Part shown: piece by piece, positions 50,601 to 60,900 of the stretch
How positions within the stretch are numbered: position 1 is the first letter of the stretch
Layout of the letters: every line of letters begins with the position of its first letter
Origin: an uncultured Bacilli bacterium
GTDB lineage: Bacteria; Bacillota_I; Bacilli_A; RF39; UBA660
Direction of reading: 5' to 3'
Length of the DNA: 64,000 nucleotides
Assembly: GCA_934100165.1 (NCBI GenBank)
Contig: CAKOPN010000005.1
Span: 62,001 to 126,000 of the forward strand
Translations under genes and position numbers: made by a program
Notes under the pieces: generated by a model
Told to the model about the DNA's origin: nothing
What the model saw: the letters and a program-made list of their open reading frames with translations, nothing else
Database searches by the model: none

Positions 50601-51597
50601 CATAATTAAAAATATTTTAACAATTGACAAAAGAAACTTAAAAGAAAATATAAGACCAATGATTTCAGAATTAAAAGAACGCCTTAATAGTAATTTTGAT
50701 TTATTAGAGGAAGCTAATAACGTTGATATAAGTAAAAACAACGGTTTCAAACTTGATTTAAACATAATAAACAATATCTTCACAAATGTTTTAAAAGAAC
50801 CTTTTACATATGGAGATGTTACAGTAAGTTTCAAAGATGATGAAAAAAAGATAATATATGGAAAAGAAATCTTTGATGTTGGAAATGTTATTGTTATAAA
50901 TGAAGGCAATTTTTATGTAACTATTGAATTACTACTTAGAAATTTATTAGCAGGAAATACTACTATATTTGTAAACTCTGGTTATATGTTTGGAAGCAAC
51001 AACTTTTTAATAAATGAAATAGAAAGTATTTTAAAGACCTATGACATCTCTCAAAATTTATTTCAAATTTATGTAACAGAAGATTACGATGAAGTTTTAT
51101 CGTATAATGCAAACATTGATTTAATTGTATGCATAGGAAACAAGTTTCTTCAAAATATGATACTAAGAAAAAGCAAAGTTAAGACAATAATTACTGGTTA
51201 TGATAATTTTGATTTATACATTGAAAGCAAAGTTAATTTAGACTTTCTTAATGAAATATTAAAAACAGGGCTAAACATAAATCTTTATATAAAAGATGAC
51301 CTAAATTTAAATCATTCTAAAGCTATGCTAGTACATGATATAAACGAGGCAATTTCGCAAATTAACTATACAGGTAATAGATATAGCACAGCAATATTTA
51401 CTTCGAATTCTTTAAATGCTTCAAAATTTATTAATGAAGTAAAGTCAAAAATTATAACTATAAATACAAGTCCAACAATTGAAAGGATTTTGGATATAAA
51501 ACAAACTGAACTAATGAATGAGAAAATAGTGATATATCCTTTATCTTTCAACTTTGATAACGGTGGTGTAAAGATAAATTTAAATGAAATTAGTTGA
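50590..51597 (+). CDS. ProA/aldehyde-dehydrogenase-fold protein without catalytic Cys
   Basis: A 335-residue protein that follows the architecture of gamma-glutamyl phosphate reductase (ProA): NVIVINEGNFYVTIELLLRN and LAGNTTIFVNSGYMFGSN in the cofactor domain, then DLIVCIGNKFLQN, and near residue 255 AISQINYTGNRYSTAIFTSN, which matches the ProA Asp-Ala-Ile-x-x-Ile-x-x-x-x-Ser-x-His-Thr-x-x-Ile segment. The stretch where ProA has its catalytic Cys reads VNLDFLNEILKTGLNI and has none. About 80 residues shorter than ProA. It is probably a pseudo-enzyme. Its ATG lies inside the end of the giant protein gene (11-base overlap), so the two are translated together. Confidence 0.65.
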   Translation: MLSDIIKNILTIDKRNLKENIRPMISELKERLNSNFDLLEEANNVDISKNNGFKLDLNIINNIFTNVLKEPFTYGDVTVSFKDDEKKIIYGKEIFDVGNVIVINEGNFYVTIELLLRNLLAGNTTIFVNSGYMFGSNNFLINEIESILKTYDISQNLFQIYVTEDYDEVLSYNANIDLIVCIGNKFLQNMILRKSKVKTIITGYDNFDLYIESKVNLDFLNEILKTGLNINLYIKDDLNLNHSKAMLVHDINEAISQINYTGNRYSTAIFTSNSLNASKFINEVKSKIITINTSPTIERILDIKQTELMNEKIVIYPLSFNFDNGGVKINLNEIS

Positions 51598-51634
51598 GAA
51601 CTGTAGAAAGTAAAGCTATAGTTCTTTTATTTTT
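51597..51634 (+). terminator. Terminator after the ProA-like gene
   Basis: A 10-bp stem (AGAACTGTAG with CTATAGTTCT, one wobble), 9-base loop and T-rich tail, starting at the stop codon. Confidence 0.75.
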
Positions 51635-51675
51635 ATCTAAAAGTAATAAAAACCTTTAAAAAATCTAATATTTTG

Positions 51676-51705
51676 TTGATTTTACTTCTGAAAATTATGT
51701 ATAAT
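51676..51705 (+). promoter_or_regulatory. Promoter of ppdK
   Basis: TTGATT (51676-51681), 18-bp spacer and TATAAT (51700-51705), 24 bp before the ppdK ATG. Confidence 0.65.
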
Positions 51706-51729
51706 AAGTCTTGTGGAAAGGATGATTTT

Positions 51730-54360
51730 ATGAAGTATGTTTATGCCTTCAAAGAAGGAAACAAAGACATGAGAGAACTTCTTGGTGGTAAAGGTGCTAA
51801 CCTTGCTGAAATGACAAGCATTGGCCTACCAGTTCCAAGAGGATTCACAGTTACTACAGAAGCTTGTACTAAGTACTATGAAGATGGTGAAAAGTTAGGC
51901 GACGAAGTAGTAAAACAAATTGAAGAAAAATTAAAAGAACTTGAAAAAGTCACTGGTAAGAAAATGGGAGATGTTAAGAACCCACTATTAGTATCAGTAA
52001 GAAGTGGTGCAAGAGCATCAATGCCAGGTATGATGGATACTGTATTAAACCTTGGTATCAATGATGTTGTTGCTAAAGGCTTTGCAGAAGCTACTAAAAA
52101 TCCAAGATTTGTATATGACTCTTATAGAAGATTCATTCAAATGTTTGCAGATGTAGTTATGGGATTCCCAAAGAGTTCTTTTGAAAGATTATTTGACAAG
52201 ATCAAAGAAGAAAAGAAAGTTGAATATGATACTGAACTTTCTGCAGAAGACTTAATGGAAGTTGTAGAAATTTACAAGAAAGAATATAAAAAACATGCTG
52301 GATGTGAATTCCCACAAGATCCAAAAGTACAACTTATGGAAGCTGTTAAAGCAGTATTTAGAAGTTGGAACAATGAACGTGCAATTACTTATAGAAGATT
52401 AAATGATATTCCAGGTAGTTGGGGAACTGCTGTAAACGTTCAAGAAATGGTTTATGGTAACAGAGGAGACGACTGTGGAACAGGTGTTGCCTTCACAAGA
52501 AACCCTGCAACTGGTGAAAAGAAATTATTTGGTGAATACTTAATGAATGCACAAGGTGAAGACGTTGTTGCTGGAATTAGAACACCACAATCAATTGAAA
52601 CTTTAAAAGAAGTAATGCCAGAATGCTATAACGAATTCGTTAAAATTTGTAATATCCTTGAAGATCATTACAAAGATATGCAAGATATGGAATTTACTAT
52701 TGAAAATGGTAAATTATTCATGCTTCAAACAAGAAATGGTAAGAGAACAGCTCAAGCTGCATTAAAGATTGCTGTTGATTTAGTAAAAGAAAAAATGATT
52801 ACTAAAGAAGAAGCTTTATTAAAAGTTGAACCAAAGCAATTGGATCAATTATTACATCCTAATTTTGATCAAAAAGCACTTAAAGCTGCTACACCAGTAG
52901 CTAAAGGACTCGCTGCATCTCCAGGAGCTGCAACAGGTAAGATTTACTTCACTGCTGAAGATGTAATTGAAGCTCACAAAAATGGAGAAAAAGATATCTT
53001 ATTAGTAAGACTTGAAACATCTCCAGAAGACATTGAAGGAATGAACCTTGCTCATGGTGTACTAACTATCCGTGGTGGTATGACTTCACATGCTGCAGTT
53101 GTTGCACGTGGAATGGGTACTTGCTGTGTATCAGGTTGCGGTGAATTAAGAATCGATGAAGAAAAGAAAACTGTAACTACAAAAGACGGTAAAGTATACA
53201 AAGAAGGAGACTGGATGAGCTTAGATGGTTCTACTGGTAACGTTTATGGTGAACAAATTAAAACTGTTGAACCAAGCATTACTGGAGACTTCGAAACATT
53301 TATGTCTTGGGCAGATCGTGCTAGAAAATTAAAAGTTAGAACAAATGCTGATACACCAAAAGATGCATTACAAGCTAAAAAGTTTGGAGCAGAAGGTATC
53401 GGACTTTGTAGAACAGAGCACATGTTCTTTGAAGAAGAAAGAATTTTCAACTTCCGTAAGATGATTTGTGCTGATACAGTAGAAGATAGAGAAAAAGCAT
53501 TAGAGGGAATTCTTCCATATCAAAGAGATGACTTTGAAGGACTATTCAGAGCAATGGAAGGATACGGAGTAAATATTCGTTTCTTAGACCCACCTCTACA
53601 TGAATTCTTACCTCATACTGACGAAGAAATCAAACCACTTGCTAAGAGCTTAGGTATGACTTTCGAAGCATTAAAGAACCGTGTAGAATCATTAAAAGAA
53701 TTTAACCCAATGATGGGTCATCGTGGATGTCGTCTTGCTATTACATATCCAGAAATAGCTAGAATGCAAACAAGAGCAGTTATCGAAGCTGCAATTAAAG
53801 TTAACAAAGATGGACTTAACGTTAAACCTGAAATCATGATTCCACTTGTTGGAGATGTTAAGGAATTAAAATATGTTAAGAATATCGTTGTAGAAACAGC
53901 AGATGAAATCATCAAAAAGGCTGGAGTTAAACTTGAATACCATGTTGGTACTATGATTGAAATACCACGTGCTGCAATTACTGCAGATAAGATTGCTGAA
54001 GAAGCAGAATTCTTCTCATTCGGAACTAACGATTTAACTCAAATGACTTATGGTTTCTCAAGAGACGATGCTGGTAAATTCCTTGAAGATTACTACAAAA
54101 AAGGAATTTTTGAAAGTGATCCATTTGCTAAAGTTGACCAAGAAGGTGTTGGTGAACTTATGAAGATTGCTATCGAAAAAGGTAAAAAGACTAGAAAAGA
54201 TATTAAACTTGGTATCTGTGGAGAACATGGTGGAGAGCCTTCTACTGTTGAATTCTGTCACAATATTGGATTAACATACGTATCTTGTAGTCCATTTAGA
54301 GTACCACTTGCTCGTCTTGCAGCAGCTCAAGCAGCAGTTAAAGAAAAAATGAGTAAGTAA
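51730..54360 (+). CDS. ppdK: Pyruvate, phosphate dikinase
   Basis: Interconverts phosphoenolpyruvate, AMP and PPi with pyruvate, ATP and Pi; in anaerobes it often serves glycolysis in the ATP-forming direction. 876 residues, the usual length. The nucleotide-binding domain starts with KYVYAFKEGNKDMRELLGGKGANLAEM-type sequence and contains VSVRSGARASMPGMMDT. The swivelling phospho-His domain has His454 in GGMTSHAAVVARGMG, and the PEP-binding TIM barrel has GIGLCRTEHMFF, FLDPPLHEFLPH, EIMIPLVG, EFFSFGTNDLTQM and LGICGEHGG. Codon use is more C-rich than in the neighbours, in keeping with high expression. Start ATG 51730 behind GGAAAGGATG; flanked by its own promoter and terminator. Confidence 0.97.
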   Translation: MKYVYAFKEGNKDMRELLGGKGANLAEMTSIGLPVPRGFTVTTEACTKYYEDGEKLGDEVVKQIEEKLKELEKVTGKKMGDVKNPLLVSVRSGARASMPGMMDTVLNLGINDVVAKGFAEATKNPRFVYDSYRRFIQMFADVVMGFPKSSFERLFDKIKEEKKVEYDTELSAEDLMEVVEIYKKEYKKHAGCEFPQDPKVQLMEAVKAVFRSWNNERAITYRRLNDIPGSWGTAVNVQEMVYGNRGDDCGTGVAFTRNPATGEKKLFGEYLMNAQGEDVVAGIRTPQSIETLKEVMPECYNEFVKICNILEDHYKDMQDMEFTIENGKLFMLQTRNGKRTAQAALKIAVDLVKEKMITKEEALLKVEPKQLDQLLHPNFDQKALKAATPVAKGLAASPGAATGKIYFTAEDVIEAHKNGEKDILLVRLETSPEDIEGMNLAHGVLTIRGGMTSHAAVVARGMGTCCVSGCGELRIDEEKKTVTTKDGKVYKEGDWMSLDGSTGNVYGEQIKTVEPSITGDFETFMSWADRARKLKVRTNADTPKDALQAKKFGAEGIGLCRTEHMFFEEERIFNFRKMICADTVEDREKALEGILPYQRDDFEGLFRAMEGYGVNIRFLDPPLHEFLPHTDEEIKPLAKSLGMTFEALKNRVESLKEFNPMMGHRGCRLAITYPEIARMQTRAVIEAAIKVNKDGLNVKPEIMIPLVGDVKELKYVKNIVVETADEIIKKAGVKLEYHVGTMIEIPRAAITADKIAEEAEFFSFGTNDLTQMTYGFSRDDAGKFLEDYYKKGIFESDPFAKVDQEGVGELMKIAIEKGKKTRKDIKLGICGEHGGEPSTVEFCHNIGLTYVSCSPFRVPLARLAAAQAAVKEKMSK

Positions 54361-54371
54361 TTAGATATAAT

Positions 54372-54400
54372 AAAAAGCATTCCAAAAGGAGTGCTTTTTT
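54372..54400 (+). terminator. Strong terminator after ppdK
   Basis: A 12-bp stem (AAAAAGCATTCC with GGAGTGCTTTTT, one wobble), 4-base loop and T run. Confidence 0.85.
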
Positions 54401-54469
54401 GCTTTTTTAATCTCAAAACACTTTAAATAATAATGCAGTTTTGGTATAATCAATATAGGTGAATTTTAT

Positions 54470-55375
54470 ATGAAAGTAATGTGTATAGGTCAAGCAGCCT
54501 ACGATATAACACTTCCACTCGATCACTTTCCTGTTGAAAATAAAAAAACAAGAGTAAATGGAAAAGTAGAGTGTGGTGGCGGAAGCTCTTCTAACTGTTC
54601 ATATCTTTTAGCAAAATGGGGACTTGATACTTATTTCGCCGGAATAATTGGTAATGATTACTATGGGCAAAAGATTATCAAAGAATATGAAAGTGTAAAT
54701 GTCAACATGAAGTACTTGGAGGTAAGTGATAAATTTCCAACAACTTCAAGTTATATAGTTGCAAACACTACAAGCGGTACAAGAACGATTTTAACAAGTA
54801 GGTGCAAAGACATAAAGATGGAAGGAAGAGAAATAAATGATGAGTTCGATTATCTTCTATTTGATGGCTATGAAAAAGATTTTGCTATGGAAGCTGTTAA
54901 GAAAAATCCAAATGCTGTAAAAATACTTGACGCTGGTAGTATGAAAGAAGCAACGGTTGAACTTACAAAGGTAGTAGATTATGTCGTTTGTTCTCACGAT
55001 TTTGCAAATGAGTACTCGGGAGTAGAAATAAATTACAATGATACAAATACAATTGTAATGGCATACGAGAAACTAAAGGAAAAAATTCCAAATAACGTCA
55101 TCATAACTTTAGAAGAACATGGATGTTTTACTAAAATAGGTGATGAATATAAAATAATACCCAGTATAAAAGTAAAACCTGTTGATTCAACTGGTGCTGG
55201 AGATATTTTCCATGGAGCATTCTTGTATTTCCTTTCTAAGGGTTACAATCTTGAGACTGTACTATACTTGTCAAATATAACAGGGGCTTTATCTGTTGAA
55301 AAGATAGGAAGCAGATTCTCTATTCCAACACTGGAGGAAGTTATAAATAAATATAATGATACAGTACAGAAATAA
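54470..55375 (+). CDS. PfkB-family sugar kinase
   Basis: A 301-residue ribokinase/PfkB-type kinase that phosphorylates a sugar or nucleoside with ATP. The N-terminal motif CGGGSSSNCSYLLAKWGLDT is the substrate-side signature, and DSTGAGDIFHGAFLYFLSKG near residue 240 carries the anion hole and catalytic Asp. Start: ATG behind AGGTGA, with an extended -10 (TTGGTATAAT) upstream. Specificity cannot be read from sequence. The Smr gene starts two bases after its stop. Confidence 0.88.
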   Translation: MKVMCIGQAAYDITLPLDHFPVENKKTRVNGKVECGGGSSSNCSYLLAKWGLDTYFAGIIGNDYYGQKIIKEYESVNVNMKYLEVSDKFPTTSSYIVANTTSGTRTILTSRCKDIKMEGREINDEFDYLLFDGYEKDFAMEAVKKNPNAVKILDAGSMKEATVELTKVVDYVVCSHDFANEYSGVEINYNDTNTIVMAYEKLKEKIPNNVIITLEEHGCFTKIGDEYKIIPSIKVKPVDSTGAGDIFHGAFLYFLSKGYNLETVLYLSNITGALSVEKIGSRFSIPTLEEVINKYNDTVQK

Positions 55376-55376
55376 T

Positions 55377-55670
55377 ATGCCAAGAATTGATTTGCATGGC
55401 GAAGATAGAATTGGAGCAAGAATTCTAGTAAAGTCATTTATAAATGACAACTATCTACTTGGAAACTTAGAGTTTGCCATAGTACATGGAATAGGCCAGG
55501 GAATACTTAGGAAAGAAGTTGACGAAGTATTGAAAAAAGATAAGAGAGTTTTAGAGTATGGAACAGATTACTTTAATATGGGATGCACACTTGTCAGAAT
55601 AGCTAAAAAAGTTGACAATAACAAGGAAATGTGTTATAATAGGGCACATAAATTGAAGGGGGATATATAA
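55377..55670 (+). CDS. Small stand-alone Smr-domain protein
   Basis: About 97 residues, nearly all Smr domain: PRIDLHGEDRIGA at the start and VHGIGQGILRKEV in the middle, the two signatures of the MutS2 C-terminal nuclease/RNA-binding domain. The domain here stands alone, without MutS2. The ATG at 55377 is chosen so that the conserved Asp-Leu-His-Gly falls next to the start, as in short Smr proteins; an in-frame ATG at 55356 overlaps the kinase gene, and neither has a good ribosome binding site. The last 20 codons contain a perfect promoter for the next gene. Likely a DNA or RNA endonuclease accessory. Confidence 0.78.
   Translation: MPRIDLHGEDRIGARILVKSFINDNYLLGNLEFAIVHGIGQGILRKEVDEVLKKDKRVLEYGTDYFNMGCTLVRIAKKVDNNKEMCYNRAHKLKGDI
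55612..55640 (+). promoter_or_regulatory. Perfect-consensus sigma-A promoter for the surface protein gene
   Basis: TTGACA (55612-55617), 17-bp spacer and TATAAT (55635-55640): both hexamers and the spacing match the consensus exactly. It lies inside the Smr gene, 32 bp before the next ATG. Confidence 0.88.
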
Positions 55671-55671
55671 T

Positions 55672-57957
55672 ATGTATACAGATGAAGAAGAAAAAAGAAG
55701 CTTTCCAATTAGAACATTCTTAATAAGTCTACTACTAATAATCATCTTTGTTTTACTATTAGTATGGTTATTACCAATGCCTAATTTGAAAGGATTAAAC
55801 AATAGAATATTTAACGCAAATGTTCAAGAAATGAAGAATGCGGCAATACCGTATTTTACAACAGACAAATTACCACAAGAAATAGGTGATGAAGTAAAAT
55901 TAACACTTCAAGAAATGCTTGATTTAAAACTTTTACTTCCATTCACAGACAAAAATGGTGAAACATGTGATACAAAGAATTCTTACGTTACATTGACAAA
56001 GAAAAAAGATTACTATGAAATGAAAATCAATTTGAAATGTAATGGAGAAGAAGACTATATAATAGTTAAACTTGGCTGCTACTCATATTGTACTAGTGCA
56101 GTATGTGAGGAAGATAAACCAAATCCAACACCAACACCAACACCTACAGAAACAGGACCTTCATGTGTTCTATATGTAGCAAATGGAACAGCTGGTGAAA
56201 ATGGTTGGTATCTATCAGATGCAGTTGTTAAATTTAAATCAAAAACAGCTGGAAAAGGTGCAACAATAACTGGTTATGGCCTTGGAACAGGTGGAGTTAA
56301 TTACAATAAAAATGATTCTTATACAGTAACTAAAAATGGTTCTACAACAGTTTATGGTTATGTAAAAGATTCAAATGGAAAAACTGCTGTATGTAGTATT
56401 ATTGTGAAAAAAGATAATGTAAAACCTAGCTGTGATCTTGGAGTGCTTGCTGGAGTTAAAGGAAATAATGGAAGTTATACTTCAGATGTAATCGTTGGAT
56501 TTACTTCAAGAACAGACAAAGAAAGTGGTGTTAGTGCTTATGGTATAACTAATAGCAGTACACCAACATACAATAACAAAACAAGATATACAATAAATAC
56601 AAATGGAAATCATAAAGTATATGGATACATAAAAGATTATGCTGGAAACACTGCTGTTTGTGATATTACAATAAATCGTAATGCAGAACACAAAGATTCA
56701 AATCCTAGCTGTACATTAGAAATTGCTGAAGGAACATTAGGTGCAAATGGTTGGTATCTAGGTAATGTCAATGTTAGATTTGCTTCTAAGACAACAACTA
56801 ATGGTGCAACAATAACAGGATTTGGAATTGGTTTCAGTGAAACATATGCTGGAAACAACACTTACTTAGTTACTAAGGATGGAACATCAACATTGTATGG
56901 TTATGTAAAAGATTCGAATGACAATAAAGCTACATGTAGTATAGTTGTTAAGAAAGATCAAACAAAACCAAGCTGTTCATTAACAGTATTAAATGGAACA
57001 CTAGGTGGAGATAACTTCTATACATCTGATGTAACAATTGGTTTCAGTTCAAGAGTTGACAGTGCAAGTGGAATACAATCATTTGGACTTGGAAAGAGCA
57101 AAACATATGCTGGAAATAAAACATATTTAGTTAACACAATTGGTAAACATACAATATATGGATATGTTAAAGACTATGCTGGTAATGAAGCAGAATGTAG
57201 TATAACAGTTGAAAAGAGAAATAAAATAGAATATCAATATAAGAAAGACATTTCAGCACAATACAGTGCTTGGAGTGACTATACAACAACAACATACAAC
57301 CCTGCTAATCCACCACAATTTGGTAAATATCCATTATTAGAGATTGAAGATTTAGGAAAAACACAAGAAGTTGATTATTACAAATATACAAAAGGCGATG
57401 CAATCTACAAAAACGAAATAGTAAAAGTTGGTACAATAACAGAAAGCTATTGTAAAGATTACGATTACTATAGAATAACTACAACAACAGGTTCAACAAC
57501 ATATGCAGTTAGTAAAGGTGCAGGATGGAGATATGTTGGTAGAGTTACTACTACAGGATATCCAACTGATACATTAGCTGTTAAATATGAATTTGTTGGA
57601 GAAGACTGGTCAGATTGTGGAACAGGATGTTCAAGAACTTCTACAAAAGTATGGAATAAATATGTAAGAGACGCTTACAAAGCAGATGGATCAAATACAT
57701 TAGTAACATCTACAGGTGTAGAAGTTAAATGTGGTGAAGTAGAACAAAAACAAGTAGAAATATTTGCAAATGCAAAAGCTTTAGTAGGATATGCAGAAGT
57801 TAGAACACCAGTATACAAAGATGTTTATAAATATAGATATAGAAAACGTACTTTAATTAAAAATGCCTATACAGATTACAAATGGAGTATATATAACGAT
57901 AAGACACTACTTGATCAAGGATATGTAATGACCGGGAATACAAGAGTAGTTGAGTAA
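55672..57957 (+). CDS. Large membrane-anchored surface protein with four Ig-like repeats
   Basis: A 761-residue protein. Residues about 14-35 are one membrane helix. An outside domain with paired cysteines follows (NAAIPYFTTDKLPQE, then LKCNGEED). A Pro-Thr linker (residues about 150-160) leads to four repeats of about 85 residues, each starting Pro-Ser-Cys with Gly-x-x-Gly and Val-x-x-x-Phe-x-Ser, and each closing with TVYGYVKDSNGKTAVCSI-type sequence (starts near 163, 254, 343 and 434). The C-terminal 240 residues are Tyr/Thr-rich with YSAWSDYTT and several cysteines. The protein has no LPxTG anchor. Behind a perfect promoter and AAGGGGG it should be abundant. Probably an adhesin or coat component; no known name. 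Confidence 0.72.
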   Translation: MYTDEEEKRSFPIRTFLISLLLIIIFVLLLVWLLPMPNLKGLNNRIFNANVQEMKNAAIPYFTTDKLPQEIGDEVKLTLQEMLDLKLLLPFTDKNGETCDTKNSYVTLTKKKDYYEMKINLKCNGEEDYIIVKLGCYSYCTSAVCEEDKPNPTPTPTPTETGPSCVLYVANGTAGENGWYLSDAVVKFKSKTAGKGATITGYGLGTGGVNYNKNDSYTVTKNGSTTVYGYVKDSNGKTAVCSIIVKKDNVKPSCDLGVLAGVKGNNGSYTSDVIVGFTSRTDKESGVSAYGITNSSTPTYNNKTRYTINTNGNHKVYGYIKDYAGNTAVCDITINRNAEHKDSNPSCTLEIAEGTLGANGWYLGNVNVRFASKTTTNGATITGFGIGFSETYAGNNTYLVTKDGTSTLYGYVKDSNDNKATCSIVVKKDQTKPSCSLTVLNGTLGGDNFYTSDVTIGFSSRVDSASGIQSFGLGKSKTYAGNKTYLVNTIGKHTIYGYVKDYAGNEAECSITVEKRNKIEYQYKKDISAQYSAWSDYTTTTYNPANPPQFGKYPLLEIEDLGKTQEVDYYKYTKGDAIYKNEIVKVGTITESYCKDYDYYRITTTTGSTTYAVSKGAGWRYVGRVTTTGYPTDTLAVKYEFVGEDWSDCGTGCSRTSTKVWNKYVRDAYKADGSNTLVTSTGVEVKCGEVEQKQVEIFANAKALVGYAEVRTPVYKDVYKYRYRKRTLIKNAYTDYKWSIYNDKTLLDQGYVMTGNTRVVE

Positions 57958-57976
57958 GGAAAGGGGTATATAAACT

Positions 57977-60900
57977 ATGGATAAATATAAAAAAATAAGT
58001 ATAGTTAATGAATACAACCAAGAAACTAAAAAATGGGAAATTAAACAAATAGTTATTTTTAAAGAAGATGGTGCACCAATTATTAGTAATTTTAAAGGTA
58101 CTAACCACCTAGTAACTTTTGTTAAAATTATGGAAGCAAAAGGATATGACATTATGAAAGATGGCTTAAGAAAAGCCATCAACGATGGAGTTGTAAATGT
58201 TGTATCAAAATCAAATGATAAAGAAATGAGCTTACTTAATGCAGAGATTTTAAGTGAACAAATTAAATATCAAAAAGAAGTTAAAAACGAAAAAAAATCT
58301 GTGGATGAGGAAAAGCCAAGAATTAAGCTAACTAAAGAAGATGTTGAATTAGCAGAATACTTTAGAAAAGAAATCTTAAGAGCTAACGGTATGCTTCCAC
58401 CAGTTGGGCAAAAAGAAATAGAAGAACTTGCTAAAACAAATGAAAGAGTAGCAGCTTTAGAAGAAGCAAGAAAACGTCTTTCAGAAGGAAAACTTTCAAA
58501 AGAAGAATTTGAAAAAATACATAATACATATAGAGATCAACTTGCAGCAGCAATTAAAAATGCTCAAAAAGAAGCTTCTAAAGAAACGACAAATGAACAA
58601 GCACAAAAAGTAGAAGAACCAAAGAAAGAAACTAAGAAAATAAAATTAGCTAAAGAAGATGTTGAATTAGCAGAATACTTTAGAAAAGAAATTTTAAGAG
58701 ACAATGGAATGCTTCCACCAGTTGGACAAAAAGAAATAGAAGAACTTGCAAAAACAAACGAAAGAGTAGCAGCATTAGAGAAAGCAAGAGAATTAGTTAA
58801 CAGTAATAAATTGTCTAAAGAAGCTTTCCAAAAGTTACATGATGAATATAGATTACAATTGGCAAGTGCTATAAAAGAAGCTTCACAAAAAGCCGAAAAA
58901 GAAGAAGTTGAACAAGCTAAAAAACTACCAAAAGAAGATGCTGAGTTAATAGAGTACTTTAGAAAAGAAATTTTAAGAAATAATGGAATGCTTCCACCGG
59001 TTGGAGAAAAAGCTATTGAAGAACTTGCAAAAACAAACGAAAGAGTAAAAAATCTAGAAAATGCTAAAAAGATGGTAGCTAATAAAGAAATTTCTGAAAA
59101 AACATATGAAGCACTTAGAAATGCTTATAGAGCACAATTGGCAGAGTCAATTAAAAGAAACTCTGTTAACGTTGAGCCAACAAAAGCAAAAGTTGAACCA
59201 GTAAAAGCAAAAGTTTCAACAGTGTCACCAAAAGTGGCACCAGAGTATGCAAAAGAAACATTTGCACCAAAAGTTGAAAACAAGAAAGAAAAGGTTTCAA
59301 CAGTGCCACCAAAAGTAGCACCAGAGTATGCAAAAGAAACATTTGCACCAAAAGTTGAAAACAAGAACGAAAAGGTTTCAGCAGTGTCACCAAAGGTAAC
59401 AACAGACCATGTAAAAGAAACAGTAAAACCATCAGATGTTAAGTCAAATGATAAAGTTAAAACTGATGATAATAATAAAATAAAGATAAATAAAGAAAAA
59501 TCTAAAAAGCCTGTAACAGCAATTAACATTAATGAAACAAAAAATGACGACGAAATTAAAACTGTACCAGTAGGAAAAGAGAAATTTACTGTAAGAGTAA
59601 AGAAAGCTTGGAAAAAAGTTGTAGCAACAGTATTAGCAGCTGCAGCAGTAGTAGGAGCAGCATTAGGAATTGATAAACTAATAAAGAGAAATAAAAATAA
59701 CTCTAATATTACACCAATTCCAACAGTTACTCATAATCAAAATGTAACACCAGCTCCAACACCAGCACAAGTACCAGTTTTAGTAAACACTGTCATGAAC
59801 AATTATTGCAACGAATATAATGTTCCAGCAAATACAAGAGCTTTCTTAAGACAGCAAAAAGTTTTGAATTTCTTAAGTCAATATAAGAATGAAAGTCAAT
59901 TAAGAGAAGCAATAAGTGCATTATGTTATGGATATGAAGCAAATCTTCTTATCGATAAAAATGGTAACTTTAAAGTTGATGATCAAGGAAATCTATACTT
60001 ATATTCATTTACAAATGACTTCCTTTGTGCTAAAGCAGTTGTAAATAATTACACACCAGAACAAATGCTTGCGGTATTTGGAAATACTGATGTTACTTAT
60101 GAACAAATAATGGATGGATTTAAAGAATATTGGAGAACTGTTAGAACATATAGTACTGTAGCAACTGAAGAGCTTCCATTCAGATATTTAACTAATAGTG
60201 ATGCAGATGCTACAAAAGCATTAAATGGACTATTTGATAAAATAATAGATGTAAACGTTAATCGTCAAAACGGAACATTAACAAGTGAACATACTGATAA
60301 CTTTATAGTTGCAGTTGATGAACTATTTGTACAAAATGATCAAGGATTAAAATTAACTGAAGGTACTAAAACAATAGCAGCAGCTATCGTTGATGGTTAT
60401 GTAGCAGTACAATCACAAGTAGCTAATGGTGAAGCATTGTACTTACATACTGATCATGGTTATGCTAAAGCTGGTATTAACCTTAAAGAAGTTGATGGAC
60501 ACTTTGTTATTGAGTCAGAAGATAAGACTGCATTTGAATTTACAAATCTTTTCGATGTAGTAAATCATACATATGCAGATGCAAATCGTTATAATAGTAA
60601 TTGCTTAAGAGAAAAAGAAATTCTTTTAACAAACATAAACGAAATGCATAAACTTGCTAGAGAAACAGAGTCAAATGTAAGAATAAATTTTGCAACTTTA
60701 TTATATAGAAATGGCATGATAGATTACGCAAACAAAGTTCTAGATGGAAACTATTCACAAGACTTATTAGACAGAATTGAAAATGCTAATCCAACATTAG
60801 CAACAGAAATCGATACTTTCCAAAAAAATCTTGCAACTGCACAATCAGAATATGTACCATTTAATGTAACAACTAATGGAATTGATGAGTTATTAGGAAT

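Noticed and set aside
59125..59529. Long - strand open frames opposite the repeat-rich gene (also 61213-61626).
   Set aside because: They mirror the tandem repeats and Pro-Thr linker of the + strand gene, give low-complexity products and have no ribosome binding sites.
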